Shown one piece after another: positions 1-7,161 of a stretch of 35,036 bases of DNA (its first letter is position 1; each line of letters starts with the position of its first letter). A program made the position numbers and the translations under genes. The notes under the pieces were generated by a model. That model was not told where the DNA came from, ran no database searches, and worked only from the letters and a program-made list of their open reading frames with translations. Source of the stretch: Bacteroidota bacterium (GTDB lineage Bacteria > Bacteroidota > Bacteroidia > Palsa-948); assembly GCA_004297845.1 (NCBI GenBank), contig SCSP01000397.1:1-35036 (forward strand), read 5' to 3'.

Positions 1-605
1 TCGTTAAGGTCAAGTGCAATCACTTTTGCTCCGACTATTTTTGCGATGAGAGCGCCATAAACTCCCACACCGCCCACACCGATCACAATGGCCAGATCAC
101 CCGCTTCCAGTTCTGATTTTTTCACGACCTGATATGGAGTGGAAATTGCATCGGCAATCACTGCCAGATGCTCCAGCGGATATTTTTTCAAGACATTGTC
201 GGGGACCGGGCATAAAAATTTTGAAGGCACTTTGATATGAGAAGCAAAACCGCCCTGAAAATCATTCCCCGGCATCATTTGGCTTCTGCAAATGTTGCTT
301 CTTCCTTTTTTGCATAATTCGCACTCTCCGCAAGGAAGCACTGCCGGAATGATCACGGATTTATTCAACCATTTTTTATCTCCTCCAATTACTGTTCCGC
401 TAATTTCATGACCGAGTGTGAGGGGTAAGGCATGTTTTGTCTGAACTCCGTAGTGCCAGAAGCTGAGGTCGGTATGGCAAACTCCGCAGCCGGCAATTTT
501 AACTAAAACCTCTCCCTCTTTCAATTCAGGGTAATTTTCTTCAGTAAGTTTGAACCCTTTGTCTGGTTCAATCATTTGCCATTGATATAGTTTATTATTG
601 TTCAT
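1..605 (-). CDS. had: 6-hydroxycyclohex-1-ene-1-carbonyl-CoA dehydrogenase-like alcohol dehydrogenase (3' end cut by window)
   Basis: Zinc- and NAD-dependent medium-chain dehydrogenase, here only its first 201 residues. I see the catalytic zinc motif GCGVCH (Cys43) and GHE (His66-Glu67), four structural-zinc cysteines (92, 95, 98, 106) and the Rossmann motif GVGGVG near residue 178, followed by an Asp at the end of the next strand, which favours NAD over NADP. The stretch HALPLTLGHEISG and the later MPGND.QGGFASH pattern resemble Had of the Thauera benzoyl-CoA pathway, which oxidises 6-hydroxycyclohex-1-ene-1-carbonyl-CoA to the 6-oxo compound. The start is ATG at 605. It follows the PanE-activase gene on the same strand after 200 bases. 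The presence of bcrABCD in the window supports the assignment. A generic zinc alcohol dehydrogenase is the alternative. Confidence 0.75.
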   Translation of the reverse strand, partial: MNNNKLYQWQMIEPDKGFKLTEENYPELKEGEVLVKIAGCGVCHTDLSFWHYGVQTKHALPLTLGHEISGTVIGGDKKWLNKSVIIPAVLPCGECELCKKGRSNICRSQMMPGNDFQGGFASHIKVPSKFLCPVPDNVLKKYPLEHLAVIADAISTPYQVVKKSELEAGDLAIVIGVGGVGVYGALIAKIVGAKVIALDLN

Positions 606-805
606 TAGCTGCTTTTATTTGATGGTTTTTTTAGTTTTCCTTATAGGAAAAACCTTATATATACATGCCTTAAAAATAATTTTTTTGGTTTTGTGTTTCA
701 TTCCCGTCTTACTTTCGATTTTTTTTCGATATTGGTCTGCTTCTTGTTTTGTTCTAAAGGGATAATTTAAATCGTTCATATTTTTATGTTTAGTTGTTTA
801 TATTT
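606..805. other. AT-rich intergenic gap between the PanE-activase gene and had
   Basis: Two hundred bases without a plausible gene. The only structure I see is a short perfect inverted repeat TTTTCC-ttata-GGAAAA at 635-651, 30-46 bases upstream of the had start. I find neither a TAnnTTTG box nor a TGA-N6-TCA palindrome for had, so had may be read through from the upstream genes or use another type of promoter. Confidence 0.5.
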
Positions 806-2626
806 TCAAACAAATTCGGTTGAACTCTTTCCCTGTTCAGTTTGTTTTATGAATGATACTGATTGTGTTTTTGCTATTAGTGCAGCTCCATAAGACACAA
901 CATACTGTGGTTCTTCCAAAACAACCACCTTCTGATGAAATTTTTCTTCGAGAAGCGTTTTAAGGAACGGATGATGTGCAATCACTCCTCCAATCATTAC
1001 TACAGGAACCGATGGGTCAATTCTCATTTTTGCCACACGATTTCCGATAGAGAGATAAATTCCTTTAGCCAGATTATCAATCGGCACTCCGTCAAAAATC
1101 CATTTCATGATTTCTGTTTTTGCGAACACGGTGCAAAAACTGTTCAACTCCTGTTTGTATTCCGATTGAGAAGCAAGGCGGCTCATTTCTTTTATGTCAA
1201 GTCCCGCACGCTCGGCAATTTCAGTAAGGAACGCCCCGGTCCCTGCTGCGCATTTATCATTAAGATAAAAGTTCTCCACCCTCCCTTGTTTATCGCAGCG
1301 AATTACTTTGATGTCTTCTCCGCCTATGTCAAGAATGTTTTTTTCTCCATGCAATAGTTCGTTCGCTCCTTCGGCAGCGCAGTTGATTTCTGTTTTCACA
1401 ATGTCAGCGTCTGGAAAGTTTTTTCTTCCGTAGCCTGTAGCACAGGAAAATTTCACGGGAAATTCTCCGTGGATGGCATTAATAATGTGCTTTGCTGCCA
1501 CCTTGTCCTTGTTCAGTGTTTTCAGTATGTATCTGAACACAATGTTTTTATCTTCATCAATAACTGTGAACTTGGTATATGCCGAACCTAAGTCTATTCC
1601 CATAAAACAATTTCCTTTTGGACTTTTTTGTGTTTTCAGATTGAGTTTTGATTTTTGTCCGGTTATTGCCGGTGAAGAAACCTGTGATAGAAGATTTTTC
1701 TGTGTCATGGCTTTCACCATATTCACCATGGAAAGGTTGAGGGGTGTGCGGATATAATGTTTTCTCCCGTACTCCACAATTTTTCCGTTCAGGTAATCAA
1801 TCTCCGTTTCCCGATTATTCATTAAATCTCCGGCAAGAGAGGGGTAATGATTGCCTCCTTTTTTCAGATATCGGAGACAATTTCTTATAAAGTCGTCCGG
1901 GAACCGAATTTTTTCTGCTTCGGCAACCTCAACTGCTTCTTCAATAATTTGTTCGACTAATTCAATCGTATCGGGAAAAGCCATTGCTTCCGCCATTGTG
2001 AAGCGACCGATCCCGCAGAGCGCGCTGAGCGATGCATTGAGAATAGTTTTTTCCCATGTGCGCTTTGCTAATTCAAACGATGAAATTGATTCTGTTTGAA
2101 GTTGAACGCTGTTCAGCAGAGAAGAAATTTTATCTGCAACATTTTTTTTGCGCTCGTCAAGCGAAGCAATATAATTTGGCGGATTGAAAAAAGTAACCTT
2201 TGCCGTGTTTGGCGCAGAAAGATTTCCTGCAAAATTGATGACCATCCTCGCAATTCTGCTTTCTCCGAGTTTTTCCGAAAGCATATTCTCCACATCAATT
2301 CCATTTTGAGCGGAAATAAAAAATGAAGTATTGTTTTCAGAAATTTCTTTCAAAACACTTTCCACCTGATAGGTTTTCAGTGAAATGAAAATATAATCCG
2401 GATTTTTCTGAAGAAGTTCCGCTCCGCTGAAATAAATATTTTCAAACTTCGCTTTCTTTTGAATTGCATTTTCAAGCAGGATTCCTTCATTCTTAATCTG
2501 GTTGGTTTTTATTTTGTCATTGTCGCAGATCAACACATCGCAGCCCGCCTCCCGAAAATGTACAGCAAGGATCATCCCTACGGGACCCAGCCCGATGATT
2601 CCAATGCGTATTTTTTTTTCACTCAT
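806..2626 (-). CDS. Fusion: ketopantoate-reductase-like (PanE/ApbA) domain + BcrA/BcrD/HgdC-type 2-hydroxyacyl-CoA dehydratase activase
   Basis: A 606-residue two-domain protein. Residues 1 to about 312 form a complete 2-dehydropantoate 2-reductase fold: nucleotide motif GLGPVG (12-17), QNG (107-109), a catalytic-type lysine in WEKTILN (Lys193), and TEIDYLNG with Glu275. After a linker (about 315-337) comes an ASKHA-type ATPase: MGIDLGSAYTK (phosphate 1), LDIGGED, then two cysteines, KCAAGTG (Cys459) and FCTVFA (Cys498), that in HgdC/BcrA/BcrD hold a [4Fe-4S] cluster at the dimer interface. This family uses ATP to push low-potential electrons into a partner iron-sulfur protein. The start is taken at ATG 2626; an in-frame TTG at 2647 would overlap the porin gene. 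The gap to the porin gene is 10 bases. The likely partner is the HgdB-like protein at 5945-7159. The role of the reductase domain is unknown. Confidence 0.85.
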   Translation of the reverse strand: MSEKKIRIGIIGLGPVGMILAVHFREAGCDVLICDNDKIKTNQIKNEGILLENAIQKKAKFENIYFSGAELLQKNPDYIFISLKTYQVESVLKEISENNTSFFISAQNGIDVENMLSEKLGESRIARMVINFAGNLSAPNTAKVTFFNPPNYIASLDERKKNVADKISSLLNSVQLQTESISSFELAKRTWEKTILNASLSALCGIGRFTMAEAMAFPDTIELVEQIIEEAVEVAEAEKIRFPDDFIRNCLRYLKKGGNHYPSLAGDLMNNRETEIDYLNGKIVEYGRKHYIRTPLNLSMVNMVKAMTQKNLLSQVSSPAITGQKSKLNLKTQKSPKGNCFMGIDLGSAYTKFTVIDEDKNIVFRYILKTLNKDKVAAKHIINAIHGEFPVKFSCATGYGRKNFPDADIVKTEINCAAEGANELLHGEKNILDIGGEDIKVIRCDKQGRVENFYLNDKCAAGTGAFLTEIAERAGLDIKEMSRLASQSEYKQELNSFCTVFAKTEIMKWIFDGVPIDNLAKGIYLSIGNRVAKMRIDPSVPVVMIGGVIAHHPFLKTLLEEKFHQKVVVLEEPQYVVSYGAALIAKTQSVSFIKQTEQGKSSTEFV

Positions 2627-2636
2627 AGTTATTTTT

Positions 2637-4055
2637 TTATACGCCAATCACCCATTGCATGATAAACAGGTTATTAAAAATCCGATTCTGACCGATGGGC
2701 TTGGGCGATAAATTTGTTTGAAAAGAAAATTTTATTGCAGAACGGATATCCATCCAGTAAACGGCACCTGCCGTCCAGCGTGTTTTTGTTACATCCCATA
2801 AGGCAAAACAAGGTGTGTTCAGCACATCGTATCGTAAAATGTATTCTGTGTTTTTTATGAATTTTCTTGAAGCATCGGGACGATAGGAAACAGTAAAAAA
2901 ATATGTTTGACTTTCATTCTTAAAACGATACGTGGAATCACTCAGGTTAACATCTTCTGCGGGCACACTAAGCGTGAGTATAGGGTCGGCTTTGTAATAC
3001 ACTTTATCCGCTGTAATCACGTTGTATTGCCCTTTGATATCAATCGTCCCTTTGATGGGTTTGATGTAATCATGAAAAGAAATATCAACGCCATAAAGCA
3101 GGGCATCCACTCCTGAATAGGAGGTTGCATCTTGTCCGACTTTAGCCCGCTGACCGAACAATCCTATTTCCAAAGTTGAATTTGGAACAGGCAGCAAACC
3201 AATTCTTCCTCCTGCGGCTTTGTTTTTATTATTATCAATCAAGTTTGAATAAGAAAGTTTTCCCGCATCTGATCCGGATTCAATCAGAGAGGGTCCGTTG
3301 GAAACAGATAACGCATAGTGGATTTTAAATTTCCGAATGGGAATTTCTCCGCTTGCCTGAAATCCAAAATCTACTAAAGGAATTGCCGCATCAGCGTGTC
3401 CCATTCCCAGCGGAGCATCGGGCAACTTATTTTGCCAGGGGAGATGAAGCCGTTCAGGATAAATGCCAAAAGAAGCCGGAATCATTCCACCGGTAATGGT
3501 CAAATAGGGATTAAAATAATAAACCATGTTTGCATAATAAAGCATGATGCCCGCCCCGTTGCTTGTTGCAGTTGCTGCAGAGGTAGAGGTAGAGGTGGAG
3601 GCGGAGGCGCCTCCGTGATTATGTCCGCCTGAGGATGTTCCTGTTGACGCAGTTGCAGACTGATTGGAATGTAAATGGCCTCCTCCCGCGCTAAGATGCA
3701 TGTGTAGCACAAAATATAACCGCTTGTCAGGTTGATAGAGAAATACGGGCATGAATCCTGCTTCAAAGCCGGCTGAATCGAATTTACTTCCCATGATTAT
3801 GTTAGTAAAAGCAGATCCGGTGAAAAGAAATTTTTTTCTTTCGCTTTGGGTTGTGTCGTTCCGGCTCTCAGGAGAAGAGCAACATTCAGGCAGCGGAGCA
3901 GAAGAAGATTCTTTTTTATTCTTCTTAATGGAAACAGTGTCTGTATTTCCGGACTGGGCAAGGCAGTAGGCAGCAGGCAACAGGCAGAAAGCACTAATGA
4001 TCAAAATCTTCAAATCAAAAGGTGAATTTTTTAGATATGTGTTTTTTTTCAGCAT
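2637..4055 (-). CDS. Outer-membrane beta-barrel porin-like protein with a His/Ser/Thr-rich loop
   Basis: 472 residues with a Sec signal peptide (about 1-35, ending YCLAQ). The body alternates aromatic and glycine residues as in outer-membrane barrels and ends in an aromatic/hydrophobic segment. A low-complexity insert at about residues 125-170 is rich in Ser, Thr and Ala, with histidines (HLHS, HNHGG), and might bind metal. The middle and C-terminal parts are clearly homologous to the porin at 22575-23861: both have G.Y.ERLH, NKLPD.PLG.GH, YAL.VSNGP, KA.GGRIG.LP.PNS.LE.G and G.IDIKGQ in the same order. It sits 9 bases after a small lipoprotein gene and 10 before the PanE-activase gene, so it is probably co-transcribed. 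Substrate unknown; uptake of an aromatic acid or handling of a metal are both guesses. Confidence 0.7.
   Translation of the reverse strand: MLKKNTYLKNSPFDLKILIISAFCLLPAAYCLAQSGNTDTVSIKKNKKESSSAPLPECCSSPESRNDTTQSERKKFLFTGSAFTNIIMGSKFDSAGFEAGFMPVFLYQPDKRLYFVLHMHLSAGGGHLHSNQSATASTGTSSGGHNHGGASASTSTSTSAATATSNGAGIMLYYANMVYYFNPYLTITGGMIPASFGIYPERLHLPWQNKLPDAPLGMGHADAAIPLVDFGFQASGEIPIRKFKIHYALSVSNGPSLIESGSDAGKLSYSNLIDNNKNKAAGGRIGLLPVPNSTLEIGLFGQRAKVGQDATSYSGVDALLYGVDISFHDYIKPIKGTIDIKGQYNVITADKVYYKADPILTLSVPAEDVNLSDSTYRFKNESQTYFFTVSYRPDASRKFIKNTEYILRYDVLNTPCFALWDVTKTRWTAGAVYWMDIRSAIKFSFQTNLSPKPIGQNRIFNNLFIMQWVIGV
3579..3612. repeat. Short hexamer repeat inside the porin gene
   Basis: Imperfect hexamer repeats of the type AGGTAG, drifting to AGGCGG, encode the Ser-Thr/Ser-Ala run on the minus strand. 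Such tracts change length easily, so this loop may vary between strains. Confidence 0.6.
3957..3992. repeat. GGCAGTAGGCAGCAGG-type simple repeat within the porin signal-peptide codons
   Basis: Near-tandem 7-mers of the form GGCAGYA/GGCARCA. On the minus strand they are translated as the hydrophobic core CLLPAAYCL of the porin signal peptide. The same type of word recurs in the signal-peptide codons of the next gene upstream (about 4428-4450). Confidence 0.55.
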
Positions 4056-4064
4056 AATTTATTC

Positions 4065-4505
4065 CTATTCCGAAAGCGGTATTCTCACAGTGAGATTGTC
4101 ATCGCGCTGGGAACGCTTTATCTTCAGTGGCATTCCGCCTGTTACGCGAGCGCCCAAAGCACTCCATGTACTGTCAAATGCCACGGCATATACAAAGTAT
4201 TTTCCGGTTTTCAGCCCTTCTATTTTAATGAACTCCTCACGCGGGGTGCCGACAAAAAAAGCATCATAATCGCTTGGTTTTGTGCCGGGGAATTCATCTG
4301 CATTATATTTCAGAAAAACCGTATCAGGGTATCCGATATGATTGATGATGACATTCCCGTGATGTTCGGAATAGACCGTGAGCGTGGCGTTTCCACCCAA
4401 GCCCGCATCCTTGCGGCAGGATGAAATCAGCAGGCAGCAGGCAAAAGCCAGAAATATGGGAAGAATGCATTCCTCATTCCATTTTTTATTCGTAATTCGT
4501 TTCAT
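4065..4505 (-). CDS. Small lipoprotein of unknown function
   Basis: 146 residues. The signal peptide ends in a lipobox LISSC (Cys30), so it is an anchored envelope lipoprotein. The mature part is about 115 residues of predicted beta character (TLTVYSEHHGNVIIN, GKYFVYAVAFDS, NLTVRIPLSE), resembling small Ig-like or carboxypeptidase-regulatory-like domains; I do not recognise a named family. It lies between the cytochrome/propeller gene (15-base gap) and the porin gene (9-base gap), which suggests one envelope complex. The first codons (MKRITNKK) fall inside a dispersed repeat, so the N-terminus may be recently acquired. Confidence 0.65.
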   Translation of the reverse strand: MKRITNKKWNEECILPIFLAFACCLLISSCRKDAGLGGNATLTVYSEHHGNVIINHIGYPDTVFLKYNADEFPGTKPSDYDAFFVGTPREEFIKIEGLKTGKYFVYAVAFDSTWSALGARVTGGMPLKIKRSQRDDNLTVRIPLSE

Positions 4506-4516
4506 TCGTAATTCGT
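4488..4516. repeat. Direct repeat ATTCGTAATTCGT x2 spanning a start codon
   Basis: Two identical 13-mers (4488-4500 and 4504-4516) separated by TTC. The second copy lies just beyond the stop of the propeller gene, and the pair covers the ATG (4503-4505) of the small lipoprotein. This resembles the short dispersed repeats common in Bacteroidota genomes. Confidence 0.7.
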
Positions 4517-4520
4517 AGCG

Positions 4521-5948
4521 TTAATGATGATGCCCCATGATTGCCCCAAAATACGGGTCAACCGAGAGTTCCGGTTTTAAGCCGGGAATAAGTTCAAGCG
4601 TGTTTAAATCAATGGCAGTCATATATCCGTTTCTTCCCGCACAAGCCGAAGAATGATGCGGGGGCGGTCCATCGCTTGCAATATTTCTGTGCAGTATCCA
4701 AACTTTTCCTCCATTCACATCAGGTATAACTCCGTGCGGCTGCCAGCCGGTATGTATGTTTTTTATGAAGGCATGTGTCTTGGCATTGATGATGGTAACA
4801 CATCCCATTTTTCCCGGGATAGTAACATCATCATTGGGAGAGATGACAAAAAGATAATCGCCTGCATAGTGCGGCTCCTCGGGAGCTTTGCCGGTGGGGA
4901 CAGCAGTTATCAGAGCATCGGTAGAAGCATTAAAGAATCGCACCTCATTAGATCCCACACAACTAACTACATATTCCGTTCCATCGTCCGAAAAGTGAAT
5001 TTCATGCGAATTGTAACCCGGCAGAATGGATAGTTGATTAAAATCAGGATTATAAATATCTGTAACATCAATTTTATAAATGAAATTTCCGGGCTGAGTG
5101 GTTACATAGAGGTAATTTCCTTTCATGCCGGTTCCGTGAGGATATTGCAGCAAGCCGGTACCCTGGTATTTTATCAGCAGGGTCATGTTTTCCAAATCCA
5201 CCACGGCAATGGAGCCATTTGCATTCCAATCCACTACGAAAGCGCGTTTTCCATCCGGAGCGATTTCAAATGTGCTCCATTGTCCGGATCCAATATTGCA
5301 TGTGCCAATTAATGCACCATCGCTGGCGCGGAATTTCTGGAATACATTGCCTGCAAAAAAACTTACATAGAAATATTTTTCATCAGGCGAGATATTAATA
5401 AAGTGAGGGGATTCAATGGAGGGGCTGGTTCCTATATCAACACAACGCATGATTAGCCCGGTTTCGGCATCCATGATGTAAATATTGTCGCAACCTTGGT
5501 TAACCACAAACATTTTAGTTCCCTGATAATTGTTCCATTTTATCAGTCCACTATTGGCGGGCGCTCCGTTGCTTATCCAATTTTTTATAGCAATCACTTC
5601 GTCTCTTGCCATCGGAGTTTCATTGGGCGGCATGGAGGGAGGAACCATAGGCCCTAAATCACTGTATGTATTTATAAAATAGGTTAGGAAACTATAATCG
5701 GGACGATAAGGAATAACAGCCGTATTTCCATAGCGGCTGCCATTAAACAAACTTGTCCATGTTTCGAGCGAAAGCCCTGCGGCCGCATCTTTGCTTTGTT
5801 CCGTATGACATCCGGTAGTGGCACACTTGTTCAACATGATTTTTCCCACTTCGGGCGGATAGCCCTTGTAATCATTGCCTTCTTCTTTTTTGCATGCGGA
5901 AAAGAAAATACAAACAACAGGAAGTAGTATGTATACTATATTCCTCAC
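4521..5948 (-). CDS. Lipoprotein with N-terminal cytochrome c-like domain and YVTN/YncE-type beta-propeller
   Basis: 475 residues starting at GTG 5948, which overlaps the stop of the upstream gene. The lipobox is FFSAC (Cys19). Next is a haem-attachment-like motif CATTGCH (Cys42, Cys47, His48), which has a four-residue spacing (CX4CH) instead of CXXCH, with downstream MVPPSMPP methionines as possible axial ligands. From about residue 130 there are repeated propeller blades (KMFVVNQGCDNIYIMDAETG, SPDEKYFYVSF, PDGKRAFVVDW, PHGTGMKGNYLYVTT). The protein ends in GHHH after an earlier PPPHH, so a metal-binding tail is possible. It is probably an envelope redox or ligand-binding protein. It links the cytoplasmic CoA genes upstream with the lipoprotein and porin genes downstream. 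Function unknown. Confidence 0.75.
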   Translation of the reverse strand: MRNIVYILLPVVCIFFSACKKEEGNDYKGYPPEVGKIMLNKCATTGCHTEQSKDAAAGLSLETWTSLFNGSRYGNTAVIPYRPDYSFLTYFINTYSDLGPMVPPSMPPNETPMARDEVIAIKNWISNGAPANSGLIKWNNYQGTKMFVVNQGCDNIYIMDAETGLIMRCVDIGTSPSIESPHFINISPDEKYFYVSFFAGNVFQKFRASDGALIGTCNIGSGQWSTFEIAPDGKRAFVVDWNANGSIAVVDLENMTLLIKYQGTGLLQYPHGTGMKGNYLYVTTQPGNFIYKIDVTDIYNPDFNQLSILPGYNSHEIHFSDDGTEYVVSCVGSNEVRFFNASTDALITAVPTGKAPEEPHYAGDYLFVISPNDDVTIPGKMGCVTIINAKTHAFIKNIHTGWQPHGVIPDVNGGKVWILHRNIASDGPPPHHSSACAGRNGYMTAIDLNTLELIPGLKPELSVDPYFGAIMGHHH

Positions 5949-7159
5949 GCCCTTACTTTTTGTCTTTCAATCTGTTCTATAAATGTTTCAATCTTGGTGA
6001 TGCTTTGTCCTTCAGAGAAAAATCTCAGATCACACAAATCTCCCTCAACCACCAAATAGGGAATTCCTGTTTCTTCCTTTAACCGCTGAGGCATTCCGAA
6101 CTTTGCGTTGGAATTATTGAAACAGGTTTTTGTATCGTGAAACAAAATTCCATCGCATTTATATTCACTCAGCCAGTTCTTCAGTATTTTCATTTTTGCT
6201 TTCTCGCTGCGGTTGATGAAGATTTTTGTGTATGCCAGAGCAGATGATTCAAATGGTTCCTTCTCGTCAAATTCGTCAAATACCCAACTGCTGCAATAGG
6301 TTGACGCAACTACTGCGGTGTTATTCTGAACAAATAAATCAGAAAGCATTCTGATTTTTCCCCAGATGGGCATCCCTTCCCAAAAAATTCTGCACTGCTC
6401 ATTTTTTACCGCGCCAATTTTACTTTGAACATTTTCTTTTAATTCTTTCAGGAGTATTGAATAATAATCCTTTGCCTGCTGAGTTCCGCGCATCACTACA
6501 ATCGGTCCCATGTGAATTACTCCATCAAAGAAACTTAGTGGCGCAGGCGAAGATATAGAAGTTTTTAGAACATCCTGCCAAAGGCGAGTTGCTTCTTTAC
6601 TTAGTTTTAATGTGTGGCGAAAGCTGTCAATGTCAAATTTATTTCCGCTTGTATTTTCACAGACAGGGATAATTTTTTTATGCTGGTCAACCACCAGGGC
6701 GATTTCTTCTTTTGAAACTTCATCTGCATAGCGCGGTGGATGGATTCCCGCAATGGGACAGTTAAATTCCTTCGCAAAAAAATTAAACCAATCCTGCACT
6801 TCACGGCATTGATTGGTGTTGTACACAATCAAATCCGGTTTGGGAATTCCTTTCAGTCCATATTGCTTTTTCAAGGGCGATTCTCCTTTCAGATAGGCAC
6901 CGATGTCACTGGTAGTATAAGAACAAACATGATTGGAATAACCGCATTTGGCAGATTCAGGAATAAAATCCATGGCGGTTCGTGTCGCTCCCAGCAAGGC
7001 TCCATGATTTTCCGGGAAATAAACTTCAAAACCGAATGAACGAAGCAACTCAACGGGCCCAACACTGGTGCACCAGGCAATTTTTTTTGCTTGTTTGAAA
7101 CCTGCAAAATAATCTTTCATCACTTTGCGAAGCAACTCTGATGATCTTATTTCGTACAT
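5945..7159 (-). CDS. 2-hydroxyacyl-CoA dehydratase / benzoyl-CoA reductase B-C family protein (HgdB-like), solitary
   Basis: 404 residues of the HgdB/BcrB/BcrC fold, with cysteines at positions like the iron-sulfur ligands of BcrB: Cys79 (HVCSYTTSDIG, compare BcrB DVCTYVKCDIG), Cys118 (YNTNQC, compare SYTGC) and Cys346 (HDTKTCFNN, compare INSIKSCNS). FFDGVIHMGPIVVMRGT parallels YFAGVYYIGPIFTAFRGT of the BcrB here. It lacks the YCMGCY pair of BcrB. No second homologous subunit lies beside it, so it may work as a homodimer, like the double-cubane cluster proteins, with the PanE-activase fusion as its ATPase. It starts 2 bases after the ligase stop and overlaps the next gene by 4. Substrate unknown; it could also be an accessory subunit of the benzoyl-CoA reductase. 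Confidence 0.75.
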   Translation of the reverse strand: MYEIRSSELLRKVMKDYFAGFKQAKKIAWCTSVGPVELLRSFGFEVYFPENHGALLGATRTAMDFIPESAKCGYSNHVCSYTTSDIGAYLKGESPLKKQYGLKGIPKPDLIVYNTNQCREVQDWFNFFAKEFNCPIAGIHPPRYADEVSKEEIALVVDQHKKIIPVCENTSGNKFDIDSFRHTLKLSKEATRLWQDVLKTSISSPAPLSFFDGVIHMGPIVVMRGTQQAKDYYSILLKELKENVQSKIGAVKNEQCRIFWEGMPIWGKIRMLSDLFVQNNTAVVASTYCSSWVFDEFDEKEPFESSALAYTKIFINRSEKAKMKILKNWLSEYKCDGILFHDTKTCFNNSNAKFGMPQRLKEETGIPYLVVEGDLCDLRFFSEGQSITKIETFIEQIERQKVRA

Positions 7160-7161
7160 TT

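Noticed and set aside
806-7159. Reading the extra activase and HgdB-like protein as a standard 2-hydroxyglutaryl-CoA dehydratase (hgdABC)
   Set aside because: Only one catalytic subunit is present, the activase is fused to a PanE-like domain and the two genes are separated by envelope genes; a specific substrate cannot be claimed.
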